The notes under the pieces: generated by a model
Databases searched by the model: none
Told to the model about the DNA's origin: nothing
Seen by the model: only the letters and a program-made list of their open reading frames with translations
NCBI GenBank assembly: GCA_902794115.1
Contig: CADBGD010000066.1
Location: forward strand, 1-32,058
From: Oscillospiraceae bacterium
GTDB lineage: Bacteria; Bacillota; Clostridia; Saccharofermentanales; Saccharofermentanaceae
Direction of reading: 5' to 3'
Length of the DNA: 32,058 nt
Shown here: positions 13,523 to 20,787 of the stretch, one piece after another
How positions within the stretch are numbered: the stretch's first letter is position 1
Layout: every line of letters starts with the position of its first letter
Program-made: the position numbers and the translations under genes

Positions 13523-14116
13523 TCATTTCCGAAAAATGACCAGCTGGGCGTACTTATCTTTCCGGGTACCGATGTAGGTGAATCCCTGCTTTTCAAATCT
13601 TTCTCGGAATTCCTTATCTGAGAAGAACTCTCCGTTGATGTTCCGGCAGAGAAAATTCACGAGTTTCCTGACCGGATGCGGAAGATTCGGATCGGCAATA
13701 TAGAGGCGTCCTCCGGGTTTTAAGATCCGGAGGGCTTCTTTTTCGAAAGCCTCTTTATCCGGGAAGTGGTGATAGGCCATGCAGGCTGTGAGGGTGTCGA
13801 AATATTCATCCTCATAGGGAGTGCTTTCGCAGGAGCATTCGAGGATATCCATGTCGGGGCATTTTCTTCGTGCAACTTCCAGCATATTCGGTTCGACATC
13901 GATGCCGTGCCCGTCGATCCTTTGAAAGTCCCGGAAAGTCTTCAGGATCGTTCCGGTACCACAGCCTACATCCAGCACTCTGTCCCCATCGGAAAGACCG
14001 GTAAAGCGGTAAAGAAGGGAATAGAATCGCCTCGACAATTTACCCTCGAAGTGGTCGTCGTATTTGTCGGCGCGCTTGTCGAATTTGAAGTCTCTTTTTT
14101 CTGTGTTCTTTTTCAT
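13523..14116 (-). CDS. Class I SAM-dependent methyltransferase
   Basis: 197 residues, Methyltransf_11 type. Motif I is V-L-D-V-G-C-G-T-G-T-I, the acidic ribose-binding residue is in 'GIDVEPNML', and 'FDTLTACMAYHHFPD' and 'LRILKPGGRLYIADP' are the post-motifs. The substrate is unknown. The ATG overlaps the stop of the transporter gene (ATGA on the minus strand) and has GAGGAAAC ahead, so the two are co-expressed. A small GACCC-CGA-GGGTC hairpin lies directly after the stop (13513-13525), possibly ending transcription although a T-run is lacking. Confidence 0.88.
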   Translation of the reverse strand: MKKNTEKRDFKFDKRADKYDDHFEGKLSRRFYSLLYRFTGLSDGDRVLDVGCGTGTILKTFRDFQRIDGHGIDVEPNMLEVARRKCPDMDILECSCESTPYEDEYFDTLTACMAYHHFPDKEAFEKEALRILKPGGRLYIADPNLPHPVRKLVNFLCRNINGEFFSDKEFRERFEKQGFTYIGTRKDKYAQLVIFRK

Positions 14117-14985
14117 GTTTGTTTCCTCTCTTTCTCGGCGGCGAGATAAGCACCTGCCGCCATGATCATGAATGAAATAACAAATAGTACGGAAGGGATC
14201 TTCGGGAAGATCGCGATGGATAGAAAGGCACCGATGAAAGGCGCCAGTGCGTAGAAAGCAGATGTCCTGGCCGCACCGATGTAGCGCTGGGCATAGACGT
14301 AGGTATAGACGCTCAACCCGTATGCGATGAACCCCAGAAGCAGCGCCAGGGGAATAAAGGGGGACAGCGTGAGATGCTCTCCACAGATCAGGGAAACAAT
14401 GACTGATCCGGTACCGGATCCGAATCCCTTAATGATGACGATATTCGAAGGCGCACTCTTTGAAAGCATGCGTGTGCAGTTGTTTTCCAGTCCCCAGCAG
14501 CAACATGCCAGGATCGCAAGAAGTGAGTATGTGGAGAAGGATAAAGAAGAGATGTCACTGAGCGAAAGAAGTAGACTGGCGACCGTGATCAGAAAGATAG
14601 CGAAGCCTAACCTTGGAGAGATTTTCTCCTTAAAGAGAAAAAGAGCGATCAGAGAGGTGGCGACAATCTCGAAGTTGTTGAGAAGTGACACCGATTCTGC
14701 CGAAGATCTCGAAATGGCGATCATGAGAAATACAGGGGCGAGGATATCGAGCACGACCATCCCGATGAGGTACGGAAAATCTTTATGAGTAAATGGTTTT
14801 CCTTCTTCTTTCTTCCCTCTTGAAAAACACTTGAGAAGGCACATTCCGATCGCGGCTCCGAGGTAGAGAAGCCCCGCCATGAAGACCGGCGGGATCTCCT
14901 CTAGAAGCACCTTCGAAAAGGGCGTGCTGATGGCATAAAGAAGTGCAGCATATATGGCATATCGAATGGCTTTTCTATTCGTCAT
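14113..14985 (-). CDS. EamA/DMT superfamily membrane transporter
   Basis: About 290 residues with ten hydrophobic segments and the duplicated EamA layout. Recognisable parts are the first helix pair 'YAIYAALLYAISTPFSKVLL', the 'SRSSAESVSLLNNFEIVATSLIA' region, typical of DMT repeat 1, and 'AQRYIGAARTSAFYALAPFIG', typical of repeat 2. Such proteins export amino acids, metabolites or drugs. I use the ATG at 14985; an in-frame GTG at 14994 adds three residues and neither has a strong ribosome site. It is coupled to the methyltransferase and divergent from a TetR gene, so substrate modification plus export under TetR control is a fair guess. Confidence 0.88.
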   Translation of the reverse strand: MTNRKAIRYAIYAALLYAISTPFSKVLLEEIPPVFMAGLLYLGAAIGMCLLKCFSRGKKEEGKPFTHKDFPYLIGMVVLDILAPVFLMIAISRSSAESVSLLNNFEIVATSLIALFLFKEKISPRLGFAIFLITVASLLLSLSDISSLSFSTYSLLAILACCCWGLENNCTRMLSKSAPSNIVIIKGFGSGTGSVIVSLICGEHLTLSPFIPLALLLGFIAYGLSVYTYVYAQRYIGAARTSAFYALAPFIGAFLSIAIFPKIPSVLFVISFMIMAAGAYLAAEKERKQT

Positions 14986-15002
14986 AGGTATCACTTTCTA
15001 AT

Positions 15003-15042
15003 CAGAAGTTTCTGAACACTCTGTTCGATAAAATGATATAAT
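15003..15042 (+). promoter_or_regulatory. tetR promoter with overlapping operator palindromes
   Basis: TATAAT at 15037-15042 pairs with TGAACA at 15013-15018 over an 18-base spacer, reading toward the TetR gene. The -35 area holds two adjoining inverted repeats: CAGAA-GT-TTCTG (15003-15014) and GAACA-CTC-TGTTC (15014-15026). Being in the divergent gap between the EamA transporter and tetR, they are good candidates for the TetR operator controlling both directions. Confidence 0.6.
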
Positions 15043-15123
15043 CTACGTGAAACCGAAAACAGAATCAGAATCCGCGATATGTCCTTTACTGAACAGAATC
15101 GCGAAATTGTACGGGAATGAAAT

Positions 15124-15678
15124 ATGGACAGACGACAGATCAAAACCAGGACAGCCATCTACGATGCATTGACGGGACTTCTTCGGAAATACCGTTTCGA
15201 AGAGATCACGGTACAGCAGATCATCGATGAAGCGAATATCGGAAGAAGCACTTTTTACTCGCATTTTGAGACGAAGGACCAGCTTCTGGAACAGATGTGT
15301 AAGGAAATGTTTTCGCATGTTTTCTCCGATACTCTGGCGCCGGAAAAGAGCCACGATTATTCGAAGAATCACGAAGATATGCGGGCACTTCTGGAGCATA
15401 TCCTGTACCACATTCTGGACCACAAAGAGAATATCCGGTCCATTTTGAACGGTGAGTCGGAGAAGGTATTCACAAGATACTTCACCGAATATCTGGAAAG
15501 TGCTTTTGGCGAGGTAATCGTGCATATGGATGTGGATGTACCGGATGCTTTTAAGAAACAATTCGTCATCGGAAGCTTCATCCATACGGTCAAATGGTGG
15601 ATCGGAAAAGGCCTGAAAGAAAAGCCGGAAAAGATCATCGATTCGTATATGAAGTGTTTGCCTGGGAAGAATGAGTAA
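15124..15678 (+). CDS. TetR/AcrR family regulator (TetR_C_7-like)
   Basis: 184 residues. The HTH region is 'RTAIYDALTGLLRKYRFEEI' followed by 'TVQQIIDEANIGRSTFYSHF', the pattern of the DhaS/TetR_C_7 subgroup; the C-terminal half has 'HILYHILDHKENIRSIL' and the conserved 'GSFIHTVKWWIGKGLKEKPE' block of that subgroup. Expressed from its own promoter, divergent to the EamA-methyltransferase pair, which it probably represses. A 52-codon frame overlaps its last 8 bases downstream. Confidence 0.9.
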   Translation: MDRRQIKTRTAIYDALTGLLRKYRFEEITVQQIIDEANIGRSTFYSHFETKDQLLEQMCKEMFSHVFSDTLAPEKSHDYSKNHEDMRALLEHILYHILDHKENIRSILNGESEKVFTRYFTEYLESAFGEVIVHMDVDVPDAFKKQFVIGSFIHTVKWWIGKGLKEKPEKIIDSYMKCLPGKNE

Positions 15679-15829
15679 AAAGGCACTTTCGATACGGAAT
15701 GAACAGTTGAGTAAAGAGGTACAGGATATGCCGGAAACATCGGATAGAGAAAAAGAGAATCTCTTGAGAAAAAGAGGCCTTCTTGCGGGCATGCTGGTGA
15801 TAAAGGACGGGGAACTGGTATTTCATTGA
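15671..15829 (+). CDS. Small 52-residue ORF overlapping the tetR stop
   Basis: The ATG lies 8 bases inside the end of tetR, with GGGAAG upstream, and the frame runs 52 codons to a TGA. The product starts with a charged helix-prone segment and ends 'GLLAGMLVIKDGELVFH', which looks like the beginning of a beta-strand-rich domain cut short. I do not recognise a family. It may be a coupled small protein or the start of a gene cut off by the convergent oxidoreductase, whose stop lies 10 bases away. Confidence 0.4.
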   Translation: MSKKALSIRNEQLSKEVQDMPETSDREKENLLRKRGLLAGMLVIKDGELVFH

Positions 15830-15838
15830 TAGCTGTAT

Positions 15839-16435
15839 TTACGCCAAATTTATCGCCAGTTCATATGCTTTTTTCGTAAACTCTTCTATCCTTTTCTCCC
15901 TGGTTTCTCCATTGCCGTATCCTCTGGTCATTTCGTCAAAAGCATACATCTCACATGATTTTGCTCTGTTCCTGATTCGATCCCCAATCATAACGGTTTT
16001 TATCGCCTCTAACTGAGTCTTGCGAATCTCATCCTTCAATGAACCGCCCATTGTCATCAAGAACAGGGCCTTCTCCAATGGCTTCATTTTCGGCTCATTT
16101 CCATATGCATATCCATATGTCCATACTCGCTGGAACCACCCTTCCAGCATAGCAGGAGAGGCTGTCCAGAAGTCCGGATAGATAAATGCAATCATATCAG
16201 CACGATCTATCTTCTTCTGCTCTGACAAAATATCTTCAGAAATTGCGGCATCTTCTCTGTAAAAACCTTCTCTTAAATATTCAGCCTCTGACATTACAGG
16301 GTTAAATCCCATGTCGTACAAGTCCGAAATCTCATATGTATGTCCTGCGTCCTGAAGGCCTTTTATGAATGATTCTTTAATCTTACAGGTAAAACTGTTT
16401 TTGCTTGGATGACAATACACTACAAATACGTTCAT
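15839..16435 (-). CDS. NAD(P)H-dependent oxidoreductase, flavodoxin-2 (quinone reductase-like)
   Basis: 198 residues with the Flavodoxin_2 layout: 'MNVFVVYCHPSKNSFTCKI' (FMN-phosphate loop H-P-S-x-x-S-F), 'SDLYDMGFNPVMS', 'ADMIAFIYPDFWTASPAMLEGWFQRV' (the P-x-W/F-W...P-A-x-x-x-x-W-x-x-R-V motif) and 'YAYG'. Enzymes of this family (KefF, MdaB, NQO-like) reduce quinones or azo compounds with two electrons. GGGGAG precedes the ATG by 6 bases. It lies 66 bases downstream of the alpha/beta hydrolase on the same strand and may be co-transcribed with TetR and the hydrolase. Confidence 0.9.
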   Translation of the reverse strand: MNVFVVYCHPSKNSFTCKIKESFIKGLQDAGHTYEISDLYDMGFNPVMSEAEYLREGFYREDAAISEDILSEQKKIDRADMIAFIYPDFWTASPAMLEGWFQRVWTYGYAYGNEPKMKPLEKALFLMTMGGSLKDEIRKTQLEAIKTVMIGDRIRNRAKSCEMYAFDEMTRGYGNGETREKRIEEFTKKAYELAINLA

Positions 16436-16501
16436 ACTTTTCTCCCCGAAGTATTCTTTTCAAATTATTTGTCAGGTAAATATATCATAATTTCGACCAT
16501 T

Positions 16502-17431
16502 TTACAGCAAATCTTTCACACACTCTTTCACGCCGAAAAACTCTATGATCAGAGCATCCACTTCATGTGCTTTTTCATGATTGATCCCGTGCCCGGCATC
16601 TTCCATGAATTCGACACGCAGAGGATATCGCTTCAGTTCTTCTTCCAGCTGTGCGCCGCCGAGCATGATAAACGGATCTTTCTTTCCCACGATACAGAGC
16701 AGCCGGTCAGAAAGAGAGAAGATCTCTTCTTCGGTGAACCCAAGCACCTTGTGATTCATCATGGCACTTCTCCGGAACCCGGTCATGAGCTGCTTGAAAT
16801 GCTGAAACACGACCCTGTTTTCCGTAAAAGCACTGTAATGGCTGCCTGTCATCTTGCGAATCAGTTTCATCACATTTTTGTCATTCGGAAACAACGCTTC
16901 CGGAAGGAAGACTTTCATCATCGCCTTCATGGCCGCCTTCTTGCCGCTGCCGGATGTTTTCACGGGAACACCGGCCATGCTGATGCCCTTGATCACGCGC
17001 TCGGGATGCTGGATCATATACATCTGTGTCAGATACGCGCCATTGGAGACCCCGGCCATATAGACCTTATCCAGTCCCAGCTTATCCAGGATCTCACTGA
17101 TCCAGACGGCATCATCAAATGTTTTATCGTACCCTTCTCCGGGCACACTTTTGCCGGGTCCGCCGATCGTATCCACGGCATATATATGGAAGTGCCGTCC
17201 CAGCTCCTCTGCATTATAGACCCACATAAGTGCGGCATCATCTCCCACACCGTGAAAAAGCACCAACGGAGGCTTACTTTCATCTCCCGCTTCGATCACA
17301 TGCGTGACGCCGTAACGCCCGGAAATATCCCGTTCTTCGATATCGGTTCCCCACATCTTGAGAAGCGCATCGTAGCTCTCCCGGATCGCTTTTTCCGCTT
17401 TGGCGTTTTTATACACTTTCGTCTGACTCAT
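16502..17431 (-). CDS. Alpha/beta hydrolase
   Basis: 309 residues with a full catalytic set: oxyanion 'LVLFHGVGDDAALMW' (H60-G61), nucleophile G-V-S129-N-G, an acid in 'VGKKDPFIM' and the His in 'DAGHGINHE'. The 'HIYAVDTIGGPGKSVP' strand-turn is typical of carboxyl-ester hydrolases of the Abhydrolase_1/6 type. No signal peptide. A long frame on the opposite strand over the same bases is only the shadow of this gene. AAAGGA precedes the ATG; the TetR gene ends 18 bases upstream, so both share a transcript. Confidence 0.9.
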   Translation of the reverse strand: MSQTKVYKNAKAEKAIRESYDALLKMWGTDIEERDISGRYGVTHVIEAGDESKPPLVLFHGVGDDAALMWVYNAEELGRHFHIYAVDTIGGPGKSVPGEGYDKTFDDAVWISEILDKLGLDKVYMAGVSNGAYLTQMYMIQHPERVIKGISMAGVPVKTSGSGKKAAMKAMMKVFLPEALFPNDKNVMKLIRKMTGSHYSAFTENRVVFQHFKQLMTGFRRSAMMNHKVLGFTEEEIFSLSDRLLCIVGKKDPFIMLGGAQLEEELKRYPLRVEFMEDAGHGINHEKAHEVDALIIEFFGVKECVKDLL

Positions 17432-17449
17432 ATTCTGTTTTCCTTTGCC

Positions 17450-18052
17450 TTATACTCGGATTTCCTTGTAAAAAGCACTGACATTCCGGGCGATTTCCTC
17501 GCATCCGGCGAGGATCCCCTGATCCACGTCGGTGCTTCCAAGAATATGTCTGTCAAAGGCCGTCGTAATGATTCCCAGATATTCTTGTGCCAGAAGATCC
17601 GCCGGCATATCTTTTATCAGTTTGCGATCTGCCATCTGTCGGAATACCTTATTGCATTGTTCCATGGGCATCTCGTACATGAGCTTCAGGTACTTATCAT
17701 TGGCGATCGGATCCGACATGCGCTCGATACTTAACATGCAGATCAGTCTGCGGATATTCTTGTCGCAATAATAATGCGCGAAGAATCCCTGTGCTACGCC
17801 AGCCATCTCTTTCGTGGAGACTTTCTTGGCTATGGAAAAAGCCGAATCAAAGCGTGCACGCATGCCATCGACCAGCTCATCTACCTGCTGATAGAGATAC
17901 GTCAGGATCGCTTCCTTGTTCTTGAAATGGTAGTAGAGCGCGCTCTCTTTCAGGTTCAGTGAGCCACAGATGTCTCTTACGGACACAGCCGAGAAGCCGC
18001 GCTTCGAGAAGAGATCCAGGGATACATCGATCAGGTTTTCTTTGTTGTTCAT
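17450..18052 (-). CDS. TetR/AcrR family regulator
   Basis: 200 residues from the ATG at 18052; an in-frame TTG at 18067 is the less likely start. The HTH is classic: 'LFSKRGFSAVSVRDICGSLN' then 'LKESALYYHFKNKEAIL'. The C-terminal domain is helical and includes 'HILGSTDVDQGI' near its end. A perfect 22-bp palindrome lies 16 bases upstream of the ATG, so it likely represses its own operon including the alpha/beta hydrolase and perhaps the quinone reductase. The inducer may be an ester or quinone. Confidence 0.9.
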   Translation of the reverse strand: MNNKENLIDVSLDLFSKRGFSAVSVRDICGSLNLKESALYYHFKNKEAILTYLYQQVDELVDGMRARFDSAFSIAKKVSTKEMAGVAQGFFAHYYCDKNIRRLICMLSIERMSDPIANDKYLKLMYEMPMEQCNKVFRQMADRKLIKDMPADLLAQEYLGIITTAFDRHILGSTDVDQGILAGCEEIARNVSAFYKEIRV

Positions 18053-18067
18053 GTCCGTTCCATCCAA

Positions 18068-18089
18068 TTACTTAACGATCGTTAAGTAA
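18068..18089. promoter_or_regulatory. Perfect 22-bp palindrome, TetR operator
   Basis: TTACTTAACGA and TCGTTAAGTAA are exact reverse complements with no spacer. The site lies 16 bases upstream of the minus-strand tetR start codon, where it would overlap or follow the promoter. An unspaced 11-bp inverted repeat with ATCG-type centre is typical for TetR dimers. A clear -35/-10 pair is not evident around it. Confidence 0.8.
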
Positions 18090-18173
18090 AGAATAGCACA
18101 TATACATCAGCGTTGCAATGGTGTGGTTGGCGGAAGAAGATGGAAGCAAAGTGTATCAAGGATCAGAGCCGGT

Positions 18174-18719
18174 TCAGGCTAACCGTTTCAGATATGCATC
18201 GATGGTGTTCCGGATATCTTCCAGCGAGTCTTTCATGCCGCGGTCGACCCATTTGAAGATCACATTCCAGATGGCGCCGATATTAAATGCGATCAGGTAG
18301 TCGGAATCTAATCCGGTCATTAGCTTGGCAAAAGGATTCCGGCTCATGTCTGACTTTCTACTGTGTTCAGGAAGGACCTCGTTCAGTTTCAGAAGAAGAA
18401 GGTACAGCATATTATTCTTGTGTAGAAGTTTCAGAAGATCCTTATTCTTTTTACAGAAGTTGAAAATGATGGCGATCGGTTCGTCATCGGAAGAAGAAAG
18501 GGCCTGCACATAGTCTCCTATGACTTGGTTCATAAGGGCGTCCAGGACGTCATCTTTCGAGCTGTAGTTGAGATAGAATGTTTTCCTCGCAAGATCTGTT
18601 TCCAGGACGATCTGCTTGACGGTGATTTCCGGATACGGGTATTTCCGCATCAGTTTTAGTAGTGCATCTGTGATCTCCTGCTTCGACCGGATGGCAGATG
18701 GATTAGTGGATTCTTTCAT
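18174..18719 (-). CDS. TetR/AcrR family regulator (TetR_C_7-like)
   Basis: 181 residues from the ATG at 18719, which has AAGGGGA upstream; eight extra residues from an earlier ATG are possible. HTH: 'ITDALLKLMRKYPYPEITVK' and 'QIVLETDLARKTFYLNYSSK' with the K-T-F-Y-L-N-Y pattern. The C-terminal part carries 'YLIAFNIGAIWNVIFKWVDR' and 'RGMKDSLEDI', the same subgroup as the 15124 regulator. It faces the flavoprotein gene across a gap with two identical 11-bp sites, so it likely controls that pair. Confidence 0.88.
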   Translation of the reverse strand: MKESTNPSAIRSKQEITDALLKLMRKYPYPEITVKQIVLETDLARKTFYLNYSSKDDVLDALMNQVIGDYVQALSSSDDEPIAIIFNFCKKNKDLLKLLHKNNMLYLLLLKLNEVLPEHSRKSDMSRNPFAKLMTGLDSDYLIAFNIGAIWNVIFKWVDRGMKDSLEDIRNTIDAYLKRLA

Positions 18720-18744
18720 AGTATTCCCCTTCAAAAAGTACACA

Positions 18745-18834
18745 TAATCACGAGATTGTGTATCTTACTGAAAATCTGTTTACGAACTTTCTTTTCCATC
18801 GTATCCTCTTTTTCAAAGATACACAAGTGTGTAG
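18745..18834. promoter_or_regulatory. Paired operator half-sites between tetR and the flavoprotein
   Basis: TTGTGTATCTT at 18756-18766 and its exact reverse complement AAGATACACAA at 18816-18826 are centred 60 bp apart. Each lies within a local dyad: TACACA...TGTGTA around 18738-18762 (wide, imperfect) and TACACA-AG-TGTGTA at 18819-18832. The sites flank the middle of a divergent promoter region, as expected if one TetR represses both genes, possibly with looping. Confidence 0.6.
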
Positions 18835-18848
18835 TTTGGAGAGAAAAG

Positions 18849-19517
18849 ATGAAAGTACTGATCTTTAACGGAAGTCCCAGAAGTAAAGGGGCCACTTCGA
18901 CGGTTCTTCACAGGATCGAAACGGAGTTGAAAAAAGGTGATGTGGAAGTGGATTTCTATAACCTCGGAAACATCGATATGTCGCACTGCACCGGCTGCTG
19001 TTCCTGCTATCGAACCGGTGCCTGCTGCCTTTCCGATGATGCGGAGATCCTTTCTCAAAAGATAGGTGAAGCGGACGGGATCGTAATGGGTTCACCGACA
19101 TATGCAAGTAATGTTTCCGGACTCATGAAGGACTTCATCGACCGAGGGCATTTTGTCATCGAACAGCTTCTTACCGGAAAGCCATGTATCACTGTGGTGA
19201 CCGGAGAAAACTATGGAAACAGATCTGCGCTGAAAGTTCTGAATGATCTGGTCCTGTATTCCGGCGGAAAACTTTGTGACCGCATTTTACTGAAGATCCC
19301 GTTTAATGGTATTTCCGGCATGGAAAAAGAAGTGTCGGGAAAAACCCGAAAAGCCTCAGTGAGGATGATTCGGGAGCTCAGGGGAAAGAAGAAGCATCCC
19401 GTTCAGTGCATTTTCCATAGCATCATATATCATCTCGGCATCCGTCCTTTTGTGATGAAAAAAGGAGAAGTATATTCGGGTGTGATCCTCAAATGGAAAG
19501 AGAGGGGAATCGTATGA
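18849..19517 (+). CDS. Flavodoxin-fold reductase with iron-sulfur-flavoprotein (Isf) cysteine motif
   Basis: 222 residues from the ATG at 18849 (GGAGAG site 7 bases upstream). It opens 'MKVLIFNGSPRSKGATSTVL', the FMN-binding loop of the NADPH-dependent FMN reductase/Isf family. The cysteines C47-x2-C50-x2-C53-x5-C59 form the compact C-x2-C-x2-C-x(4-7)-C motif that holds a 4Fe-4S cluster in Isf proteins. 'ADGIVMGSPTYASNVSGLMKDFIDR' follows, as in the family. The C-terminal third ('HPVQCIFHSIIYHLGIRPFV') is longer than in simple FMN reductases. Likely a soluble redox enzyme for quinones or oxygen stress. It is coupled by ATGA to the next gene. Confidence 0.88.
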   Translation: MKVLIFNGSPRSKGATSTVLHRIETELKKGDVEVDFYNLGNIDMSHCTGCCSCYRTGACCLSDDAEILSQKIGEADGIVMGSPTYASNVSGLMKDFIDRGHFVIEQLLTGKPCITVVTGENYGNRSALKVLNDLVLYSGGKLCDRILLKIPFNGISGMEKEVSGKTRKASVRMIRELRGKKKHPVQCIFHSIIYHLGIRPFVMKKGEVYSGVILKWKERGIV

Positions 19518-20047
19518 GAGAATACTTTTTGCTTCTTCCGATTATGTTCATCGTTCATGATATGGAGGAGATCATCGGCTTTGGACAGTTTTTCCGGAAC
19601 AATCCGCAGCTTTTCGAAAGGTTCCCCAAGATTACGAAGGCTTATCGGCAGTTCACGACGGAAGGAATGGCTCTCGCCGTATATGAGGAATTTATCCCGT
19701 TTTTCGGCATCAGTCTTCTGGTGTATTACTTTCCCGGTTATATACTGGAAACGATTTGGTTCGGGTTATTGATTGCGCTTACTGCGCATTTTGTGATTCA
19801 CATCGGACAGTGCATTTACATCAGAAAATATATTCCTTCGCTTATCACCAGTGTGATTCTTCTGCCGGGAAGTCTTCTCATCCTCGTCCGAAGTGCAGGG
19901 TATATCACATTTGATCTTATGACGGTCATGATCATCATGGGAAGCATCGTGCTGATGATGGCAAACCTCAGATTCGCGCACTATCTCATGCACCGGCACT
20001 ATGGAAAAAGTGTGGGCAGGGGAGAAAGCGGGGAGGGGCAGAGATGA
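19514..20047 (+). CDS. HXXEE-motif membrane protein
   Basis: 177 residues with about four to five TM helices. The family signature H15-D-M-E18-E19 lies near the end of TM1; 'HFVIHIGQCIYIRKYIPSLI' is the second conserved block (H-x-x-x-H...Y-x-P). HXXEE proteins are thought to be membrane enzymes of unknown reaction, with the His/Glu residues binding metal. The start overlaps the flavoprotein stop as ATGA, and AGAGGGG serves as ribosome site. The pairing suggests a membrane partner or target for the flavoprotein, which is inference. Confidence 0.85.
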   Translation: MREYFLLLPIMFIVHDMEEIIGFGQFFRNNPQLFERFPKITKAYRQFTTEGMALAVYEEFIPFFGISLLVYYFPGYILETIWFGLLIALTAHFVIHIGQCIYIRKYIPSLITSVILLPGSLLILVRSAGYITFDLMTVMIIMGSIVLMMANLRFAHYLMHRHYGKSVGRGESGEGQR

Positions 20048-20158
20048 AATCTTTTGAACCGGTAGTGTAATTTCCTATGTTGAGATGACTCTTTTTTGTA
20101 TAATCGTAGTGAGAAATGTAAGAATCGGAAACCGCTTTGCGAAAAAGAGGAGTGAGCC

Positions 20159-20767
20159 ATGAAACATATCATTACGGTACAGCATACGCAGTCGGTCCAT
20201 CATACGAACGGTATGGTCGGTTCCTGGACGGACTGGGATCTGACGGAGCTCGGGCGGCAGCAGGCGGAGAATATCGGAAAGAAGCTGAAGGAAGAACTTC
20301 AGGGAAAGAAATTCGTGATGTATTCTTCGGATCTCAAGCGTGCGGCGCAGACGGCGGAAGAGATCTCGAAATCTCTTGGTGTGGAAGCGACCCTTCGAAA
20401 AGAACTTCGCGAGAGAAACCTGGGGAAATGCTGCGGGAAATCCGTGCAGTGGCTCCGTGAAAATATCGAGACACCCGAGAACACCGTCGACGACTGTCTG
20501 TTCTCTGACGGAGAGAGCCGCAGGGCATGCTGGAACCGCCTTCTTCCTTTCTACGAAGAAGTGATGGCAAGTGAAGAGGAGACGATCATCATCGTTTCCC
20601 ATGGCGATCTTCTGAGTTTATGGAATCTCATGTATCTGGGCCTTCCTGTGGAAGCCTATTATGACGTCGATATCCACGGGCCGGCCGGAGGCGTATCCCA
20701 CATGATCGTCGGCGATGACGGGAAGCACCGCGTGCGGCACATTAATGATATGTCTTATATCGCATGA
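20159..20767 (+). CDS. Histidine phosphatase family protein with a variant QHT motif
   Basis: 202 residues of the phosphoglycerate-mutase/histidine phosphatase fold. The usual R-H-G is Q8-H9-T10: the phospho-accepting His remains but the phosphate-binding Arg is Gln. The rest is normal: 'GSWTDWDLTELGRQQAENI', S-S-D-L-K-R61, the acid in L-R-E84-R-N-L-G, and 'IIIVSHGD' with H148. The C-terminal part is 'PAGGVSHMIV'. I recall related clostridial proteins with Q-H-C/T-Q-S, so this is likely a subfamily with altered substrate binding rather than a damaged gene. AGAGGAG lies 7 bases ahead of the ATG, with a TATAAT at 20099-20104. Confidence 0.85.
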   Translation: MKHIITVQHTQSVHHTNGMVGSWTDWDLTELGRQQAENIGKKLKEELQGKKFVMYSSDLKRAAQTAEEISKSLGVEATLRKELRERNLGKCCGKSVQWLRENIETPENTVDDCLFSDGESRRACWNRLLPFYEEVMASEEETIIIVSHGDLLSLWNLMYLGLPVEAYYDVDIHGPAGGVSHMIVGDDGKHRVRHINDMSYIA

Positions 20768-20787
20768 AAGAACTGAAGGATGGCTTT

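Noticed and set aside
16409-17734. A 441-codon plus-strand frame
   Set aside because: It lies antisense to the clear alpha/beta hydrolase and TetR genes, is rich in His, Ile and Phe without family motifs, and has no ribosome site; it is a shadow frame.
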